A DNA stretch of 64,000 bases from DASXAI01 sp963728985 (GTDB lineage: Bacteria > Actinomycetota > Acidimicrobiia > Acidimicrobiales > Ilumatobacteraceae): contig CAVSME010000005.1 of the NCBI GenBank assembly GCA_963728985.1, positions 1-64,000 on the forward strand, read 5' to 3'. Below, piece by piece: positions 60,458 through 64,000 of the stretch (positions are counted from its first letter, which is position 1; every line of letters begins with the position of its first letter). The notes beneath the pieces are model-generated. The model worked only from the letters and a program-made list of their open reading frames with translations. It was not told the DNA's origin and did not search any database. A program made the position numbers and the translations under genes.

Positions 60458-61298
60458 ATGCCCAGCACCATCCGAGCCGCCCTGGTCCAGACGACGTGGA
60501 CGGGTGACAAGGAGACGATGATCAAGGCCCACGAGGAGTACGCGCGCGAAGCGGCGACCCAGGGCGCCCGGGTCATCTGCTTCCAGGAGCTCTTCTACGG
60601 TCCGTACTTCTGCCAGGTCCAGGACGCCGCGTACTACGAGTACGCCGAGTCCATCCCCGGCCCCACCACCGAGCGCTTCCAGGCACTGGCGCGGCGAGCT
60701 CGAGATGGTGATGGTGCTGCCCATGTACGAGGAGGAGCAGCCCGGCGTCCTCTACAACACCGCCGCGGTGGTCGACGCCGACGGCACGTACCTCGGTAAG
60801 TACCGCAAGAACCACATCCCGCAGGTGAAGGGCTTCTGGGAGAAGTTCTACTTCCGCCCCGGGAACCTCGGGTACCCCGTGTTCGACACGGCCGTCGGCA
60901 AGGTCGGCGTCTACATCTGCTATGACCGCCACTTCCCCGAGGGCTGGCGGGCGCTCGGTCTGAACGGGGCCCAGCTCGTCTTCAACCCGTCGGCCACCAG
61001 CCGGGGCCTGTCGGCGTACCTCTGGAAGCTGGAGCAGCCGGCGTCCGCGGTGGCCAACGAGTACTTCATCGGCGCCATCAACCGGGTCGGGATCGAACCG
61101 CTCGGCGACAACGACTTCTACGGGTCGTCGTACTTCGTCGATCCCGAGGGCAAGTTCGTCGAGGGGGTGGGTGACGACCACGACGCCGAGCTGCTCGTGC
61201 GCGACCTCGATCTCGACCTCCTCGCCGAGGTCCGCAACCGCTGGGCCTTCTACCGCGATCGCCGCCCCGACGCCTACGGGGATCTGACGAAGTCATGA
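60458..61298 (+). CDS. Beta-ureidopropionase / N-carbamoyl amide hydrolase, frameshifted
   Basis: Nitrilase-fold amidase that hydrolyses N-carbamoyl-beta-alanine to beta-alanine, CO2 and ammonia. The catalytic set is complete: Glu in CFQELFYGPYFC, Lys in YRKNHIPQVKGF, Cys in GVYICYDRHFPE. An extra C at 60695 (GCGCGG-C-GAGCTC) shifts the first 80 residues out of frame with the rest; removing it gives FQALARELEMVMVLPMYEE. ATG 60458 has GAGGGGAG at suitable distance; ATG 60452 is an alternative. Its stop overlaps the dihydropyrimidinase start (ATGA). Confidence 0.85.
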
Positions 61299-62704
61299 CC
61301 AGGACGCTGATCACCGGGGGCACCGTCGTCGGCCCGAGCGGTGCCGTGGCCAGTGACGTGCTCGTCGACGGCGAGACCATCGCCGCGCTGTACGCGCCCG
61401 GCGCCGCCGCCGGCGTCACCGCCGATCGGACGATCGACGCGACGGGCAAGTACGTGATCCCCGGCGGCATCGACGTGCACACCCACATGGAGCTGCCGTT
61501 CGGCGGCACCTTCGCGTCGGACACGTTCGAAACCGGCACCGTGGCGGCGGCCCACGGCGGCACCACCACCATCTTGGACTTCGCCGTGCAGCGCGCCGGC
61601 GAGGTGGTGCAGGACGGGCTGTCGGCCTGGCACGCGAAGGCCGACGGCAACTGCGCCATCGACTACGGCTTCCACATGATCCTCGGCGACATCACCGACG
61701 ACTCGCTGAAGGCCATGGACTACCTGGTCGACAACGAGGGCATCACGAGCTTCAAGCTCTTCATGGCCTACCCCGGCGTCTTCTACTCCGACGACGGGCG
61801 CATCCTGCGCGCCATGCAGCGGGCGTCGGACAACGGCGCCGTGATCATGATGCACGCCGAGAACGGCATCGCCATCGACGTGCTCGTGCAGCAGGCGCTG
61901 GCCCGGGGCGAGACCGACCCGAAGTACCACGGCATCACCCGTCCTTCTGTTCTCGAGGGCGAGGCCACCAACCGGGCCATCGTCCTGGCCGGGGTGGCCG
62001 GGAACTGCCCGCTCTACATCGTGCACATGTCGGCGTCGGAGGCGCTCGAAGCGGTGGCCGAGGCCCGCCACCAGGGTCGCAACGTCTTCGCCGAGACCTG
62101 CCCGCAGTACCTGTACCTGACGCTCGAGGAGACGCTGGCCAAGCCCGGCTTCGAGGGCGCCAAGTGGGTCTGCTCGCCCCCCATCCGTACCGGCCACGCC
62201 CACCACCAGTCCGACCTGTGGAAGGGCCTGCGCATGAACGAGCTGGCCTGTGTCTCCACCGATCACTGCCCGTTCTGCATGAAGGACCAGAAGGAGCTCG
62301 GCGTCGGCGACTTCTCCAAGATCCCGAACGGCATCGGCAGCGTCGAGCACCGCATGGATCTCATCTACCAGGGCGTGGTCACCGGCGACATCTCCTTGAC
62401 CCGATGGGTCGAGACCTGCTGCACCACGCCGGCGCGCATGTTCGGCCTCTTCCCCCGCAAGGGCATCATCGCCCCCGGCAGCGACGCCGACATCGTGATC
62501 TACGACCCTGGTGCCCGCCAGACCATCAGTCACGACACCGCTCACATGAACATGGACCACTCGGCGTGGGAGGGCGTGGAGATCGCCGGGCGGGTCGACA
62601 CCGTGCTGTCGCGAGGCACCGTGGTGGTCGAGGGCGACCGCTACGTCGGGACGAAGGGTCACGGGCAGTACCTGCAGCGGGGTCTGACCCAATACCTGAA
62701 CTGA
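61295..62704 (+). CDS. Dihydropyrimidinase / D-hydantoinase
   Basis: 469-aa zinc amidohydrolase opening dihydrouracil, dihydrothymine or hydantoins. Metal ligands are IDVHTHMELPFGG, the carboxylated Lys in TSFKLFMAYPG, MMHAEN, YIVHMSA and CVSTDHCPF; substrate loop TCPQYL is also present. Family length is about 460-490 aa. Overlaps the preceding amidase by 4 nt, in the order needed for reductive pyrimidine degradation (this enzyme works before it). An identical fold serves hydantoin degradation; the uracil route is supported by the next gene. Confidence 0.94.
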   Translation: MTRTLITGGTVVGPSGAVASDVLVDGETIAALYAPGAAAGVTADRTIDATGKYVIPGGIDVHTHMELPFGGTFASDTFETGTVAAAHGGTTTILDFAVQRAGEVVQDGLSAWHAKADGNCAIDYGFHMILGDITDDSLKAMDYLVDNEGITSFKLFMAYPGVFYSDDGRILRAMQRASDNGAVIMMHAENGIAIDVLVQQALARGETDPKYHGITRPSVLEGEATNRAIVLAGVAGNCPLYIVHMSASEALEAVAEARHQGRNVFAETCPQYLYLTLEETLAKPGFEGAKWVCSPPIRTGHAHHQSDLWKGLRMNELACVSTDHCPFCMKDQKELGVGDFSKIPNGIGSVEHRMDLIYQGVVTGDISLTRWVETCCTTPARMFGLFPRKGIIAPGSDADIVIYDPGARQTISHDTAHMNMDHSAWEGVEIAGRVDTVLSRGTVVVEGDRYVGTKGHGQYLQRGLTQYLN

Positions 62705-62715
62705 GGGGAGCGTTC

Positions 62716-64000
<1,285 letters not shown>

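Noticed and set aside
1171..60695. Programmed ribosomal frameshifting as explanation of the many shifts
   Set aside because: No slippery heptamers or downstream structures recur at the shift sites, the affected genes are unrelated, and both +1 and -1 changes occur.

Overview
The window is high-GC DNA that looks like a chromosomal segment of an actinobacterium, most likely class Acidimicrobiia, possibly from an uncultured lineage or metagenome assembly. The evidence is several F420/flavin LLM-type oxidoreductases, an Lsr2 nucleoid protein, a tiny bL37-type ribosomal protein, DUF2510 and DUF6325 proteins, a secreted protein with Cys-pair beta repeats seen in Acidimicrobiia exported proteins, and many starts placed 6-8 nt after a TAnnnT -10 box (leaderless transcripts). 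Genes are densely packed, with frequent ATGA/GTGA overlaps. No gene-free stretch exceeds 300 bases. I saw no rRNA, CRISPR array, insertion sequence or prophage.

Layout. 1-7.3 kb is housekeeping and mixed: ychF (cut by the left edge), a PHP phosphoesterase, an enoyl-CoA hydratase, bL37, a prolyl oligopeptidase, a VOC protein, a PD-(D/E)XK nuclease and tRNA-Leu(UAA). 7.3-15.4 kb holds a nitrilase-fold protein lacking the catalytic Cys, a PRC-barrel operon, an MFS exporter, VOC and DUF6325 genes and two LLM oxidoreductases. 15.4-24.1 kb is the most unusual block: an AttH/CrtC-like gene, a linalool dehydratase/isomerase (LDI) family membrane protein, a TetR regulator, an APH-type kinase, a second degenerate LDI-like membrane protein, a HAD phosphatase and an LLM oxidoreductase. 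Two divergent promoters in this block share an operator-like element. At about 24.3 kb two truncated genes (amidohydrolase and Hpt domain) abut, followed by lsr2. 25-34 kb is CoA-thioester metabolism (thioesterase, TauD-type dioxygenase, acyl-CoA dehydrogenase, MaoC hydratase, CaiB CoA-transferase, SDR and esterases). 34-37.2 kb is an SsuD-like monooxygenase with an FAD/NAD(P) protein. 37-43 kb has a secreted SGNH protein with beta repeats, two damaged small genes, an SDR and a DHA2 exporter. 43-50.7 kb has a PEP-synthase/rifampin-phosphotransferase-like protein operon and a histidine kinase/response regulator/DUF4097/MMPL operon. 50.8-54.1 kb is HyuA-HyuB. 54.7-58.2 kb is a PLP decarboxylase - ATP-grasp - GT2 operon with many frameshifts. 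59-64 kb is a reductive pyrimidine (or hydantoin) degradation operon with a divergent MocR regulator, cut by the right edge.

How it fits together. The overall theme is catabolism: terpenoid or other branched hydroxylated substrates (LDI block), activation and beta-oxidation-like steps (CoA block), sulfonates or related compounds (SsuD block), hydantoins and pyrimidines (HyuAB and the terminal operon). At least eight genes carry single-base frameshifts while their downstream reading is well conserved. This points either to sequence errors or to recent decay, and it decides how far each affected gene can be trusted.
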